Assembly (NCBI GenBank): GCA_051747265.1
Contig: JBNJFY010000004.1
Location: 372,001 to 436,000 of the forward strand
Length of the DNA: 64,000 nucleotides
Direction of reading: 5' to 3'
Source: JBNJFY01 sp051747265
GTDB lineage: Bacteria; Bacteroidota; Rhodothermia; Balneolales; Balneolaceae
A model generated the notes under the pieces. The model made no database searches and had not been told where the DNA came from. It worked only from the letters and a program-made list of their open reading frames with translations. Made by a program: the position numbers and the translations under genes. Below are positions 26,049-35,368 of this stretch, piece after piece; the first letter of the stretch is position 1; the number at the start of each line of letters is the position of its first letter.

Positions 26049-28070
26049 TTATCTGATATCAAGGTTTGGGTTAGGCTGTCGCAGTTTGACAGGCAAAGAA
26101 GGTATTCTACTCTTAGAATGTCGAGAAGAAGGCAGGGTTTTCGTATAAATATCATTGAGGTCAGCGGTATTGATGTAGTATCCATAGTCGGAGAAGATAT
26201 AACCATTGGTATGATGGATCTCAAAAAGCGCTTGATGTTTGCCATAGGTGAGGATTTCTGGTATCGCCACCTCTTGTTCAGTGTCATACATTTCGTAATT
26301 CTGCCAAGCAATTTGGCCGCTTGCGGCATCCGTATCTAAATAAATGGTATCATAATATTCTGCGGTTATCGTACCGGTACTAAACAGATATCTTTGTTTC
26401 TGGCTGGATATGTCCAGAGTGTAAATATCGTATGGGGATTCGTTAGTGATAAATACCGCTTCAGCAAGATCTTCTCTGAAGTTGAACACATATCTGGCTA
26501 TTTCGCTGGGATTCTGCAGGATATTCAACGGCACCAAGGTATCGCCCTGAACTTTATGTATCCCGGGATACGCGGAGCCTCCGGGTAAATTGGTAAATAC
26601 ATAATCTCCTGTGTTACTGACATCGTAAAATTGGTCTGCGCTATCTTGCCGTATAGAAGGAATTTCGGTATGGGTGGATAAATCAATGACTGCAGTACCT
26701 GTAGAATTATTATCAGCAAGAGAAATCCACAGGCGACCATTATCGGTTAGTCGGGCGTTAAACATCTGAGAAAAAGGTTCGGGCAAAATATCATCCAGAA
26801 CATGTTTGCCCTGTAGCGTTAGGTCATTGGGGTCAAGTAAGTAGTAATAATCATTAGTGGCGATAATGATATAATCATGACCCTCCGAATGGGTTATATA
26901 GGTATCCGGAAGATTGTAATCGGCGATGGCATGGCTTGCTTTGCGAGAAAAGTTGGATCCATTTAACAAGTGCAGAGAGTCGCCGCTATGGACCAGATAC
27001 TGATCGCGCCGAATCGAATAATCTATGTACAAGCATTTATTTAAGGGCAACTTCTTACCCACCGCCACTGTCGCCGTATCACTGATTGTTTGGCGGGTGG
27101 CCCCATCATAGGAATTAGGTTTCACCGTTTTGGAAGAAATTACAGGATAATAGGGCTTCCCAAATGGAATAGTGAAGGTTTGAGTAGTATCTGTTATTGA
27201 TGTAATAGTATTTGCGAAGAACCCTTTATATATGTCATTGATATACTTGAAATTTTTGACCCGGTAGCCTCTAAAGTTGTGGGCGAAAGGATACTTCGTC
27301 CAGGCAAAAGTGAAATTCAACAAATTTTCCTGTGTGGGTTCAGTAAAAGTAGGTAAATGTTCTTCGTAGCTAAATGCTATGGGGTCAGAATCCACCTCTT
27401 GGTTATAACCCTGTTTAGCTGCTACCGAGTAGTGGCGTAGATGTCCATCGTAACTGCTATCTATCCAAGAAGTTTGATATTCATTCTCCAGGGTAGCGCG
27501 CAATGAGCGAGAGTTACCATAGTGTTCATAGACTTTTAGCCGTTGAATATTGTGTCTGGGATACTTTTCCCAAGAAATTTTTAGCAAGCTGTCACTGGTA
27601 ATTTTTGCCGCTTTCATTTGGACGGCGGCAACGGGACGATTATCGATATAAGCTGGTTTGCTCAACGTATCTATTTGGTATTCAGCACCAACTTTATCGG
27701 CAAGACTATTGGTGCCTGAGCTCACTTTTGAGACTACACGAATGGTATGTAAACCATCCTGATAAGGTTGAGTGTCCAAATCAAAGTAAGGGCTCCCTTT
27801 GGTATCGCTTACCTTTTGATCATCCAAGACAAGATAATATTCACCATAATTGGTAAAAGCTTCACTTTGATCTACATCAATGGATACGGTACCCCAAAGC
27901 TTCAGTGTATCACGCTTGTTTTCAAATGATATGGTGTACTGTCTAGGCTCATCACTGATTTCAACATGATTATCCCCTTTAGGTTGGTAGGATACTAGTT
28001 CACAACTGTAAAGGGTAACAAGGGAGAGGATTGAGCAAAGTTTTAAAGCTCGTATGTAGATGATGTTCAT
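26049..28070 (-). CDS. Large lipoprotein of unknown function (Fn3-like and propeller-like parts)
   Basis: A 673-aa lipoprotein; the signal sequence ends in the lipobox LYSC (Cys at about residue 23). The N-terminal half contains Ig/Fn3-like strands (DSLLKISWEKYPRHNIQRLKVYEHYG; FTFAWTKYPFAHNFRGYRVKNF). The C-terminal half has repeated segments like RLWISLADNNSTG and NTGDYVFTNLPGG, suggestive of a beta-propeller. No catalytic motif was recognised. Base composition is lower in GC than most of the window. It precedes the small barrel gene by about 33 bp, so the pair probably acts together at the outer membrane. Confidence 0.65.
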   Translation of the reverse strand: MNIIYIRALKLCSILSLVTLYSCELVSYQPKGDNHVEISDEPRQYTISFENKRDTLKLWGTVSIDVDQSEAFTNYGEYYLVLDDQKVSDTKGSPYFDLDTQPYQDGLHTIRVVSKVSSGTNSLADKVGAEYQIDTLSKPAYIDNRPVAAVQMKAAKITSDSLLKISWEKYPRHNIQRLKVYEHYGNSRSLRATLENEYQTSWIDSSYDGHLRHYSVAAKQGYNQEVDSDPIAFSYEEHLPTFTEPTQENLLNFTFAWTKYPFAHNFRGYRVKNFKYINDIYKGFFANTITSITDTTQTFTIPFGKPYYPVISSKTVKPNSYDGATRQTISDTATVAVGKKLPLNKCLYIDYSIRRDQYLVHSGDSLHLLNGSNFSRKASHAIADYNLPDTYITHSEGHDYIIIATNDYYYLLDPNDLTLQGKHVLDDILPEPFSQMFNARLTDNGRLWISLADNNSTGTAVIDLSTHTEIPSIRQDSADQFYDVSNTGDYVFTNLPGGSAYPGIHKVQGDTLVPLNILQNPSEIARYVFNFREDLAEAVFITNESPYDIYTLDISSQKQRYLFSTGTITAEYYDTIYLDTDAASGQIAWQNYEMYDTEQEVAIPEILTYGKHQALFEIHHTNGYIFSDYGYYINTADLNDIYTKTLPSSRHSKSRIPSLPVKLRQPNPNLDIR

Positions 28071-28331
28071 GAGAAAATTAGCAAACAGGTTTTTTTAATA
28101 GTCGCGTTAATGTATTAACAATAATTTACAAGTGGAAATTATAAAGGGTTACATTGCTATATAAGAGGATGGCAAGCATTAAGTTATCTGACTGTGCCGG
28201 GTGTTAATTCATAAATGATTAATTGGGCGGTTCACCTAGACAACTTCAGGTTGTTATATAGTCTGGAAGCTTAGAAAAGATATGCTATACTAATGGGTAA
28301 GGGATAAGGAGGATTGGGGCTGTAAACTAAA

Positions 28332-31300
28332 GTGCCAAATTGCTTTATGATTGTAAACTGGTTATCACAGGTGGTAGTGAATTGGACATTGAGCTTTGTA
28401 TGTATTTTACAAGTTCCCCTCACGGAATTTAATTACTGGACGGAACTGCTGTTAATCGGGGTGTTAATAGTACTACTACTGCAGTATATCCATACCTATT
28501 GGTTAGCTGGAAACGGACAAAAGCATTATGATGTCGCCTATAAACCCCTTGTAGAGTCAGCATCTGATATTATTTACGCAACCAATGCCCGGGGAGAGTT
28601 CACCTATGTAAATCCGGTTGCCGTGGAGATAACCGGTTATACGCAACCAGAACTATTAGGAAAACATTATTTGGAGCTGGTTCGCGCTGATTATCAGTCC
28701 CGACTGCAAAAGTTTTATCGGGATCAAATTGAAGAAAAAGAACCGGATACCTATTTGGAGTTCCCAATTCAAACCAAGCAAGGGGATGAGCGTTGGCTGG
28801 GGCAATGGGTTACGTTGGAAACCAAGGGGGATGAGATTGTTCGTGTTCAGGCGATTGCCAGGGATATTACTGCTCAACGAGAGGTACGCGAAAACCTAGA
28901 GGCCCAAAATAAGCGTCTTACCCTTCTCTATGAGGTAATTACCGATGAAGCTAAGGATCCAGACCATAGTTTCGAGCGGGTACTTCGATTGGGAAGTCTG
29001 TTTCTGAATATGGATTTAGGTATTGTCAGCAAAGTTGAGGGAGATATCTATGAAATTATTGATGTTTATGATCCGAATCAGAGTTTACAGCCGGGAACAA
29101 AATTTCCGCTGGAAAGAATGTATTGTTCGCTCACCATCGCAACAGAAGAAGTAGTGGTGGTTTCTGATATTGGGAAGTCGGATCTGATGGACTATCCAGC
29201 GTACCAGGAATTTCAGTATCGCTCCTATATTGGCGCGCCTGTTTATGTTGATGATCAACTTTACGGAACGTTGGCAATTTGCGGGACTGATCCACTACGA
29301 CAGGAATTAACGGATGCTGACCGACAATTGGTTGAGCTGTTGTCCAATTGGATTGGATCAGAGCTTCAACGAATTCAGAATAGCGAGGTACTGGAGGAAC
29401 GCGAGCAAAAATTCCGGTTGTTGGCGGAGAATATGCAAGATCTTATTTGCTTGCACGATCTGGATGGCACCTATGAGTGGGTGAGTCCATCTAGTGAAGC
29501 GCTTCTGGGCTATACGCCGGAAGAGTTGATCGGTAAAAATCCCTACGATCTGTTTCACCCGGAAGATATTGAGCGGATCAGAAATGAATCTCATGAAAAT
29601 TTATTGCAGGGGATTGATTCGGATTATGCTGAGCGCGTATCCTACCGCATGCGCCATAAAATGGGACATTATGTATGGTTAGAGACCATAACCAAAACTT
29701 GGTTTGATGATCAAGGAGATCTGGTTCACTTGCAAACATCATCACGCGAGATTACCGAACGTATTGCGTTTGAAAAGGCGCTGGAAGAAAGCAGTCGCAT
29801 GTTAGAGCTATTCGTCAAGCATACGCCGGCCGCGGTAGCCATGTTGGATCGAGAGATGAAATACATCATGGTCAGTGATCGCTGGAAAGAGGATTATCAC
29901 CTGGAAGATGATATAATCGGTGAATCACATTATGAGGTTTTCCCCAACTTGCCCGATCGGTGGGAGGAAGTTCATCAACGCTGTCTAATGGGAGAGGTGG
30001 AAACTTCTGAAGAAGATTACTTCCTCAATGAGCAGGGCGAACGTGAATGGCTGCGTTGGGAGGTACATCCCTGGTACACCAGCGAAGAGGAGGTAGGGGG
30101 AATTATCATGTTTACCGAAGTCATTACGGAGCGCAAAAAAACAGAGGAAGAATTACTGCGGAATCAAGAATTATTCAGTATCGTCGCAGAGGCGCGTCGA
30201 GAGTTGGTTGGAGAATCCGATTACGCGCAAGCCATCCAAAATACCTTGAAAGTAATCGGTGATTCCATCGGTATAGATCGCATCACGGTCTTTGTCCATC
30301 AGAAAGATCGATCGGAGCTATTTACGTATGCTTATCGATGGTCCACAACAGGACTTGATGAGGCGTCCCAAATTCGGGCACAGTTTCAGGACATGGGAGA
30401 TCAAGTAGCATTTGAGAAATTTGGATCACCGGATTGGCTGGAACTTTTGAAACAAGATCATGTGGTTCAGCAACTAACCAGTGAAATGCCCGAGCACTAT
30501 AAAAAACGCTATACTCAAGTGGGGGTTCGATCCATTATCATGGTTCCTGTTATTATGAACCAACAATTGTGGGGACTTATCCGGCTGGATGATTTCCTTT
30601 CGGAGCGTATATGGTCGGAGAATGAGCAGGCTATTATTCGATCGATTTCAACAAATTTGGCCAATGCGCATGAACGAAAACTAGCAGAAGAAGCGGTATT
30701 GGAAAAACAGGAACAACTGCGCAGTGTTATTGAACATGCGCCAGTACCCATAATGCTACTGGATAAGGAGCTGACCATCATAACCCATTCCGAACGATGG
30801 ACAGAGCAATTTTCTTCGAATGATGATTCGCTTTATGGGGAAAATTTTTGGGATCAATACCCGGATTGGAAGGCATACTGGGGATATATTTTCCATGAAG
30901 GGTTACAGGGTAATGTATTATCCCGATTAGAGGATGAAATCACCTTAGACGATCAGAGCGGCTACTTTCGCTGGGCGGTACATCCATGGCAACGTTCCGG
31001 CAAGCGAGTGGAAGGTATAATTGTGGTATTAGAACGCATTGATGAGCTGGTGGAGGCTCGCTTGGAAGCGGAATCAGCTAACCGGGCCAAATCGGCTTTC
31101 TTGGCAAATATGAGCCACGAATTACGCACTCCATTAAATGCCATATTGGGGTATGCTCAATTGCTGAAGCAGAACGCGAATTTAAGCGAGGCCATGGTGC
31201 CGTACGCGGAAACCATCTACAAAAGCGGAGATCATCTGTTATCCATGATTAATGACATCCTCGATTTATCCAAAATTGAATCGGGACAAATGGAAGTACA

Positions 31301-32495
31301 CCTGGAGGTGTTCGATGTTTTTAACTTGTTCAATGATGTAAAATGGATGTTTTCGCTGCGTGCCCAGCAGAAAGGAATTGATTTTGGTGTTCAACTAGAT
31401 CCAACGATGCCATCGTACTTGAAATCGGACAGTAACAAATGGCGACAAATATTAATCAATTTGATTTCGAACGCCATTAAGTTCACCGAACGTGGATCGG
31501 TAACTATTACAGTGGACTGGTTTGAAGATGATTCCCAAATACAAATCGAAGTTGAAGACACCGGTATAGGTATCCCCGAAAATCAGCAGGAGCAAGTTTT
31601 TGAACCCTTCCAGCAAGTTCAGGGACGCTTCAATGAAGGAACCGGGCTTGGTTTGGCCATAACGAAACGTCTGATTAGACAGTTGAAAGGGGAATTGGCA
31701 ATGCGCAGTGAAGTTGGAGAAGGAACGCGTTTTACCATTACGTTGCCCGCTGGGAAAGTAAGCACGAAGGAGATACCCGATAAGACGCGGGATGTCGAGA
31801 ACATCGTGGGCATTGCCGGAGAGCGCGAACCTGTTCTTTGGTTGGTAATGAAAGAGCAGGCCGATCAGAATCTGATTAGCGAGTGGCTCTCACCGCTGGG
31901 ATTTCGTTGTGCACATTTCAAAGATATTGAATCATTAATGAATGGGCTCAAAGACTCAACAGCACAGCCAGACTTGATATTAATGGATGGCAGCTGGTCT
32001 GATCAGAGTATTCCGAAAATTGTTCAACAGATCTATAAAGTATCGGAAAACCAGCCACCTATTTGGTTACAATCGGGCGATATTGAAGCACAGAAAGCTT
32101 TTGAAAATGATGATATCGTCGGGGTATTGACCAAGCCGATTGATAAAGAGGAACTGTTGACCGCATTGAAAGATACTCTCGATTTGCCATTTCAGTATGA
32201 AGATGAGTCGCTCCTGGCCGCATCTGATACACAAGAGACTAGAGACCATTCTGCTGAGCAGATAAATCTGGACGAGCAGGCTCATTGGCTTCAACAGCAT
32301 TTATCGGATAGTGAATTGCAATGGCTCATCCAAAAGTTAAAGCAACAAGATCTGAATGCCCTACAGCAACTTGAGGAATTGGATCTAGGGAAAGGACAGG
32401 CGGTACCCGATATTCTTCAACGGATCCAGCAGGCCGCGGAGACTTTTGACTTCTATTACATAACTGGTTTATATAAGCAACTAGCCAATAATTGA
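28332..32495 (+). CDS. Multi-sensor hybrid histidine kinase (PAS/GAF, HisKA, HATPase, REC)
   Basis: A 1387-aa kinase. Visible order: a membrane helix at about 38-57; PAS (about 70-185), GAF (205-350), PAS (357-480), PAS (490-605), GAF (620-780), PAS (790-905); HisKA with phospho-accepting H929 (NMSHELRTPLNAILGYAQ); HATPase with VEDTGIGIP and GTGLGLAI; a receiver domain at about 1165-1285; and a helical C-terminal extension. The receiver has D1219 (LILMDGSW) and the Lys of LTKPID, but the acidic pair at the end of strand 1 is absent (LWLVMKEQAD). The GTG at 28332 is the first start after an in-frame stop; the ATG at 28347 is an alternative. It heads the co-directional run of signalling and polysaccharide genes. 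Confidence 0.9.
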   Translation: MPNCFMIVNWLSQVVVNWTLSFVCILQVPLTEFNYWTELLLIGVLIVLLLQYIHTYWLAGNGQKHYDVAYKPLVESASDIIYATNARGEFTYVNPVAVEITGYTQPELLGKHYLELVRADYQSRLQKFYRDQIEEKEPDTYLEFPIQTKQGDERWLGQWVTLETKGDEIVRVQAIARDITAQREVRENLEAQNKRLTLLYEVITDEAKDPDHSFERVLRLGSLFLNMDLGIVSKVEGDIYEIIDVYDPNQSLQPGTKFPLERMYCSLTIATEEVVVVSDIGKSDLMDYPAYQEFQYRSYIGAPVYVDDQLYGTLAICGTDPLRQELTDADRQLVELLSNWIGSELQRIQNSEVLEEREQKFRLLAENMQDLICLHDLDGTYEWVSPSSEALLGYTPEELIGKNPYDLFHPEDIERIRNESHENLLQGIDSDYAERVSYRMRHKMGHYVWLETITKTWFDDQGDLVHLQTSSREITERIAFEKALEESSRMLELFVKHTPAAVAMLDREMKYIMVSDRWKEDYHLEDDIIGESHYEVFPNLPDRWEEVHQRCLMGEVETSEEDYFLNEQGEREWLRWEVHPWYTSEEEVGGIIMFTEVITERKKTEEELLRNQELFSIVAEARRELVGESDYAQAIQNTLKVIGDSIGIDRITVFVHQKDRSELFTYAYRWSTTGLDEASQIRAQFQDMGDQVAFEKFGSPDWLELLKQDHVVQQLTSEMPEHYKKRYTQVGVRSIIMVPVIMNQQLWGLIRLDDFLSERIWSENEQAIIRSISTNLANAHERKLAEEAVLEKQEQLRSVIEHAPVPIMLLDKELTIITHSERWTEQFSSNDDSLYGENFWDQYPDWKAYWGYIFHEGLQGNVLSRLEDEITLDDQSGYFRWAVHPWQRSGKRVEGIIVVLERIDELVEARLEAESANRAKSAFLANMSHELRTPLNAILGYAQLLKQNANLSEAMVPYAETIYKSGDHLLSMINDILDLSKIESGQMEVHLEVFDVFNLFNDVKWMFSLRAQQKGIDFGVQLDPTMPSYLKSDSNKWRQILINLISNAIKFTERGSVTITVDWFEDDSQIQIEVEDTGIGIPENQQEQVFEPFQQVQGRFNEGTGLGLAITKRLIRQLKGELAMRSEVGEGTRFTITLPAGKVSTKEIPDKTRDVENIVGIAGEREPVLWLVMKEQADQNLISEWLSPLGFRCAHFKDIESLMNGLKDSTAQPDLILMDGSWSDQSIPKIVQQIYKVSENQPPIWLQSGDIEAQKAFENDDIVGVLTKPIDKEELLTALKDTLDLPFQYEDESLLAASDTQETRDHSAEQINLDEQAHWLQQHLSDSELQWLIQKLKQQDLNALQQLEELDLGKGQAVPDILQRIQQAAETFDFYYITGLYKQLANN

Positions 32496-32525
32496 ACCAA
32501 CAAATTTTACTCTATCACCATATAA

Positions 32526-33737
32526 ATGGGAATGTTTATGGATAATCAATCAGTGGATGTTTCAGGCGCTCTTATTCTGATTGTGGATGATACCCCTCAA
32601 AATGTACAGGTGCTTTCCAATTTATTACATGAAGCAGGATACCAGGTGGTGGCCGCCTTCAACGGCGAGGACGCACTAGAGATGGTTCAAGATCGAAATC
32701 CAGACCTGATACTACTGGATATCATGATGCCCAATATGGATGGATTCGAAACTTGTAAAGCACTACGGGATGATCCTCAAACAGAATCAATTCCCGTAAT
32801 TTTTCTATCCGCGCTGTCCGATGTAGAGGATAAAGTAAAAGGGCTGGAGTTGGGGGGACAAGATTATATTACCAAACCCTTCCAGAATAAAGAGGTGCTG
32901 GCGCGCGTGGAAACGCATCTGAGACTCTATTTTTTGCAGAAGGAACGCAATAAAATTATTGAACAACTGCAGCGCCAGAAGAAGCAGTTGGAGCAACTAA
33001 GTAAAACCAAAGATGAAGTGCTGCGCATCGTAAGTCACGATATGCGGAATCCGCTAAATGGGGTGATCGGTCTAAGCAATATGTTGCGAACAGAAAAAGA
33101 AATGATTGATGAAGATGACGAAGATGAGCTGTTAGAGGCGATTGAACAGAGCGGGGAACAGATGTTGCAAATCGTAAATGAATTATTGGATGCCGCGCGT
33201 ATCGAATCGGAAGAGTTGACCATACATCGTGAACGGGTCGATCTGGAAACATTTTTAGATAAAGTTATCCACTTGCAGCGACCTACCGCTCGCCACAAGA
33301 ATATTGCATTGGAAACTAAACTACACACCTCGGCAGAAGTATTCATCGATCGGGCCAAAACAGCACAAATTTTGGGGAACTTGATCTCCAACGCTATTAA
33401 GTTTACCCCCGAAGGAGGTCGGGTGACTATTTTTGCTGATGTGGTCAATGCGGAGTCAACGAAAGTAGATATTTCCGAACCCGTAGATTGCTTGGAGCTC
33501 AAGGTACAGGATACCGGGATCGGCATACCGAAAGAGTTTCAATCCACTCTTTTTGAAAAATATGGCAAACACAATCGTAGAGGAACGCAGGGAGAGTCTA
33601 GCAGTGGATTGGGATTGTGGATCATCAAACAATTTGTGGATGGACAACAAGGGACCATCACGGTAGACTCAGAAGAGGGTAAAGGAACTACATTTACTAT
33701 CCATATCCCCCTGATTAAAGATGAAGTAGAAACATAA
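32526..33737 (+). CDS. Receiver-histidine kinase (REC-HisKA-HATPase)
   Basis: A 403-aa soluble protein with an N-terminal receiver domain: acidic pair D21-D22, phospho-acceptor D65 in LLDIMMPNMDG, and K117. A short coiled coil (about 133-162) follows, then HisKA with H171 in IVSHDMRNPLNG and a HATPase with NLISNAIKFTPEG and DTGIGIP. With the receiver first and no membrane segment, it probably takes phosphate from the upstream hybrid kinase or responds to it. The gaps are 30 bp upstream and 26 bp downstream. Three in-frame ATGs lie within 15 bp; which one is used is open. Confidence 0.9.
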   Translation: MGMFMDNQSVDVSGALILIVDDTPQNVQVLSNLLHEAGYQVVAAFNGEDALEMVQDRNPDLILLDIMMPNMDGFETCKALRDDPQTESIPVIFLSALSDVEDKVKGLELGGQDYITKPFQNKEVLARVETHLRLYFLQKERNKIIEQLQRQKKQLEQLSKTKDEVLRIVSHDMRNPLNGVIGLSNMLRTEKEMIDEDDEDELLEAIEQSGEQMLQIVNELLDAARIESEELTIHRERVDLETFLDKVIHLQRPTARHKNIALETKLHTSAEVFIDRAKTAQILGNLISNAIKFTPEGGRVTIFADVVNAESTKVDISEPVDCLELKVQDTGIGIPKEFQSTLFEKYGKHNRRGTQGESSSGLGLWIIKQFVDGQQGTITVDSEEGKGTTFTIHIPLIKDEVET

Positions 33738-33763
33738 TTATCTGGAAAGGCCTTGGTTGATCT

Positions 33764-34150
33764 ATGAATAACACCTCAAAGCCATTAATACTGATTGTAG
33801 AAGATAACCAGAGTGTACGCAAGCTCATTGAATTTAAATTGCAGCGCGCGGGTTACGAATTGGCCTATTCCGAAAATGGAGCCGAAGGTTGGTCAAAAAT
33901 CCAAGAGCTTCAACCCGATCTGGTGGTTTTGGATGTTATGCTTCCCGGCATGACGGGATTTGAGGTGTTGCGAAAGGTTCGAAATGATGAGCAGTTGCAA
34001 GATACCAAGGTTCTAATGCTGACCACAAAAACCCGGGAAGAAGATATTGAGCACGGATTTGAACTGGATGCCGACGAATACATGGGTAAACCTTTTAAGG
34101 TGAATGAACTGATGATTCGCTTAGAACGCTTGCTGGAATCCGACCAGTAA
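33764..34150 (+). CDS. Single-domain response regulator
   Basis: A 128-aa stand-alone receiver domain. It has the acidic pair in ILIVEDNQSVRKL, phospho-acceptor D57 in VVLDVMLPGMTGFE, the conserved Thr in MLTTKTREED and Lys in YMGKPFKV. There is no output domain, so it must act by protein contact, as CheY-like proteins do. It lies between two histidine kinases upstream and a HEAT-repeat protein plus glycosyltransferase downstream, so the HEAT protein is a natural candidate target. That link is inference. Confidence 0.92.
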   Translation: MNNTSKPLILIVEDNQSVRKLIEFKLQRAGYELAYSENGAEGWSKIQELQPDLVVLDVMLPGMTGFEVLRKVRNDEQLQDTKVLMLTTKTREEDIEHGFELDADEYMGKPFKVNELMIRLERLLESDQ

Positions 34151-34215
34151 TATGGGGAGAGCAATTCTAATAAATACTCAGGATTGATTTCTGAGGCAGC
34201 AGGGAAGCCCGTTTG

Positions 34216-35367
34216 ATGGAACCACTACAGATATCCACAGAATTACGACTGGTAGGAATACTGATTGTATTTCTATTTGTGATGACGCTCTATTTAGTGG
34301 TTGTCGCGTTATGGATTCGATCAGCGAATGCCCGGAAAAAGCGCCTAATCGCCAGGTTGGAAGAGCAGCTGTATCCCCGGTTGTTTGACTATCTGGATGA
34401 GCAGATCAGCGCTGATGAAATGCTGCCCATCCCAGATTCCAAACACGCCACAACTACGTTGAGTGTTCTGGAGGGTATTCTCTTTGACTACGTAAAACAT
34501 CTACAGGGCGATGAATATGATCGTATTCAAAAGCTGCTGAGCCATTCGCGTTTTATGGATCATCATCGCAAGCAATTACAAAGCCGATCGGATCGGACCC
34601 AATTAAAAGCCTGCCTATACTTCGGCCATCTTGAAAATTTACCCCCAGAGATCGCGCCTAAGATTGAACAGTTACTACAATCAAATAATCGATTATTGGC
34701 GCACGCGGCAACTTCGGCCATGATGTCCAGCCGGAACCTGGATGCTCGATTTCGGGCATTGAGTGTCGCGGTTTTTCGTAAAGCGATTTCTGAGATGGCA
34801 TTGCTGGAACTGGTTTATGGATTTCACCGCACGGAGCTTGATCAGTCAGCCCAAGAGGCCGAATTAATTCTGCGATTGGTACGAAATGAGTTGGTGCCGG
34901 CTGAAAATGTAGCCCTGTTAATTCGAGCCTTGGCCGATCTGAACTTGGTATATGTAGCCGATCAGCTATTGGTTTTGCTACAAAAACCCCATCGATATGA
35001 TGTTGATGGTAAAATCACCGAATCACTGATTCGAGCGATGACGGAATTCTTCATGCAGGAGGCATTGCCATATATCAGGCCACACATTTACCATCAAAAC
35101 CCGAGCGTTCGCAAAATGTGCGCCCGAGCTTTTGGGGCTATGGGTATGGATGAAGATCTGAAAGCCCTCCATAATTTACTCTACGATGAGGATTACACCG
35201 TCCGTTTCGAAGCGGTAAAGGCACTATCCGAATTTGGTGAAGAAGGGCATAAGGTGATCGAGCAATTTATGAATCACCGAAAAGGGGATATTCGCCGCAT
35301 TGCCAAACAGGTGATTCAGGAACTCTCCAACAGCAAGCGCCCTAAGCTACCTTTGGGGGTAAATTAA
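34216..35367 (+). CDS. Membrane-anchored HEAT-repeat protein
   Basis: A 383-aa protein with one N-terminal membrane helix (about 11-33), a basic RSANARKKR stretch just inside, and a long helical cytoplasmic part. The C-terminal portion (about 290-375) contains recognisable HEAT-like repeats (NPSVRKMCARAFGAMG and DYTVRFEAVKALSEFGEEGHKVI). I use the ATG at 34216; a TTG lies just before it. It ends 1 bp before the glycosyltransferase start, indicating translational coupling. It may act as a scaffold or a regulator joining the response regulator to the synthase. No enzymatic motif is seen. Confidence 0.8.
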   Translation: MEPLQISTELRLVGILIVFLFVMTLYLVVVALWIRSANARKKRLIARLEEQLYPRLFDYLDEQISADEMLPIPDSKHATTTLSVLEGILFDYVKHLQGDEYDRIQKLLSHSRFMDHHRKQLQSRSDRTQLKACLYFGHLENLPPEIAPKIEQLLQSNNRLLAHAATSAMMSSRNLDARFRALSVAVFRKAISEMALLELVYGFHRTELDQSAQEAELILRLVRNELVPAENVALLIRALADLNLVYVADQLLVLLQKPHRYDVDGKITESLIRAMTEFFMQEALPYIRPHIYHQNPSVRKMCARAFGAMGMDEDLKALHNLLYDEDYTVRFEAVKALSEFGEEGHKVIEQFMNHRKGDIRRIAKQVIQELSNSKRPKLPLGVN

Positions 35368-35368
35368 G

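Noticed and set aside
28071..28331. Regulatory RNA before the hybrid kinase
   Set aside because: Only a 5-bp hairpin (ACAAC/GTTGT) is visible; no conserved structure could be argued.
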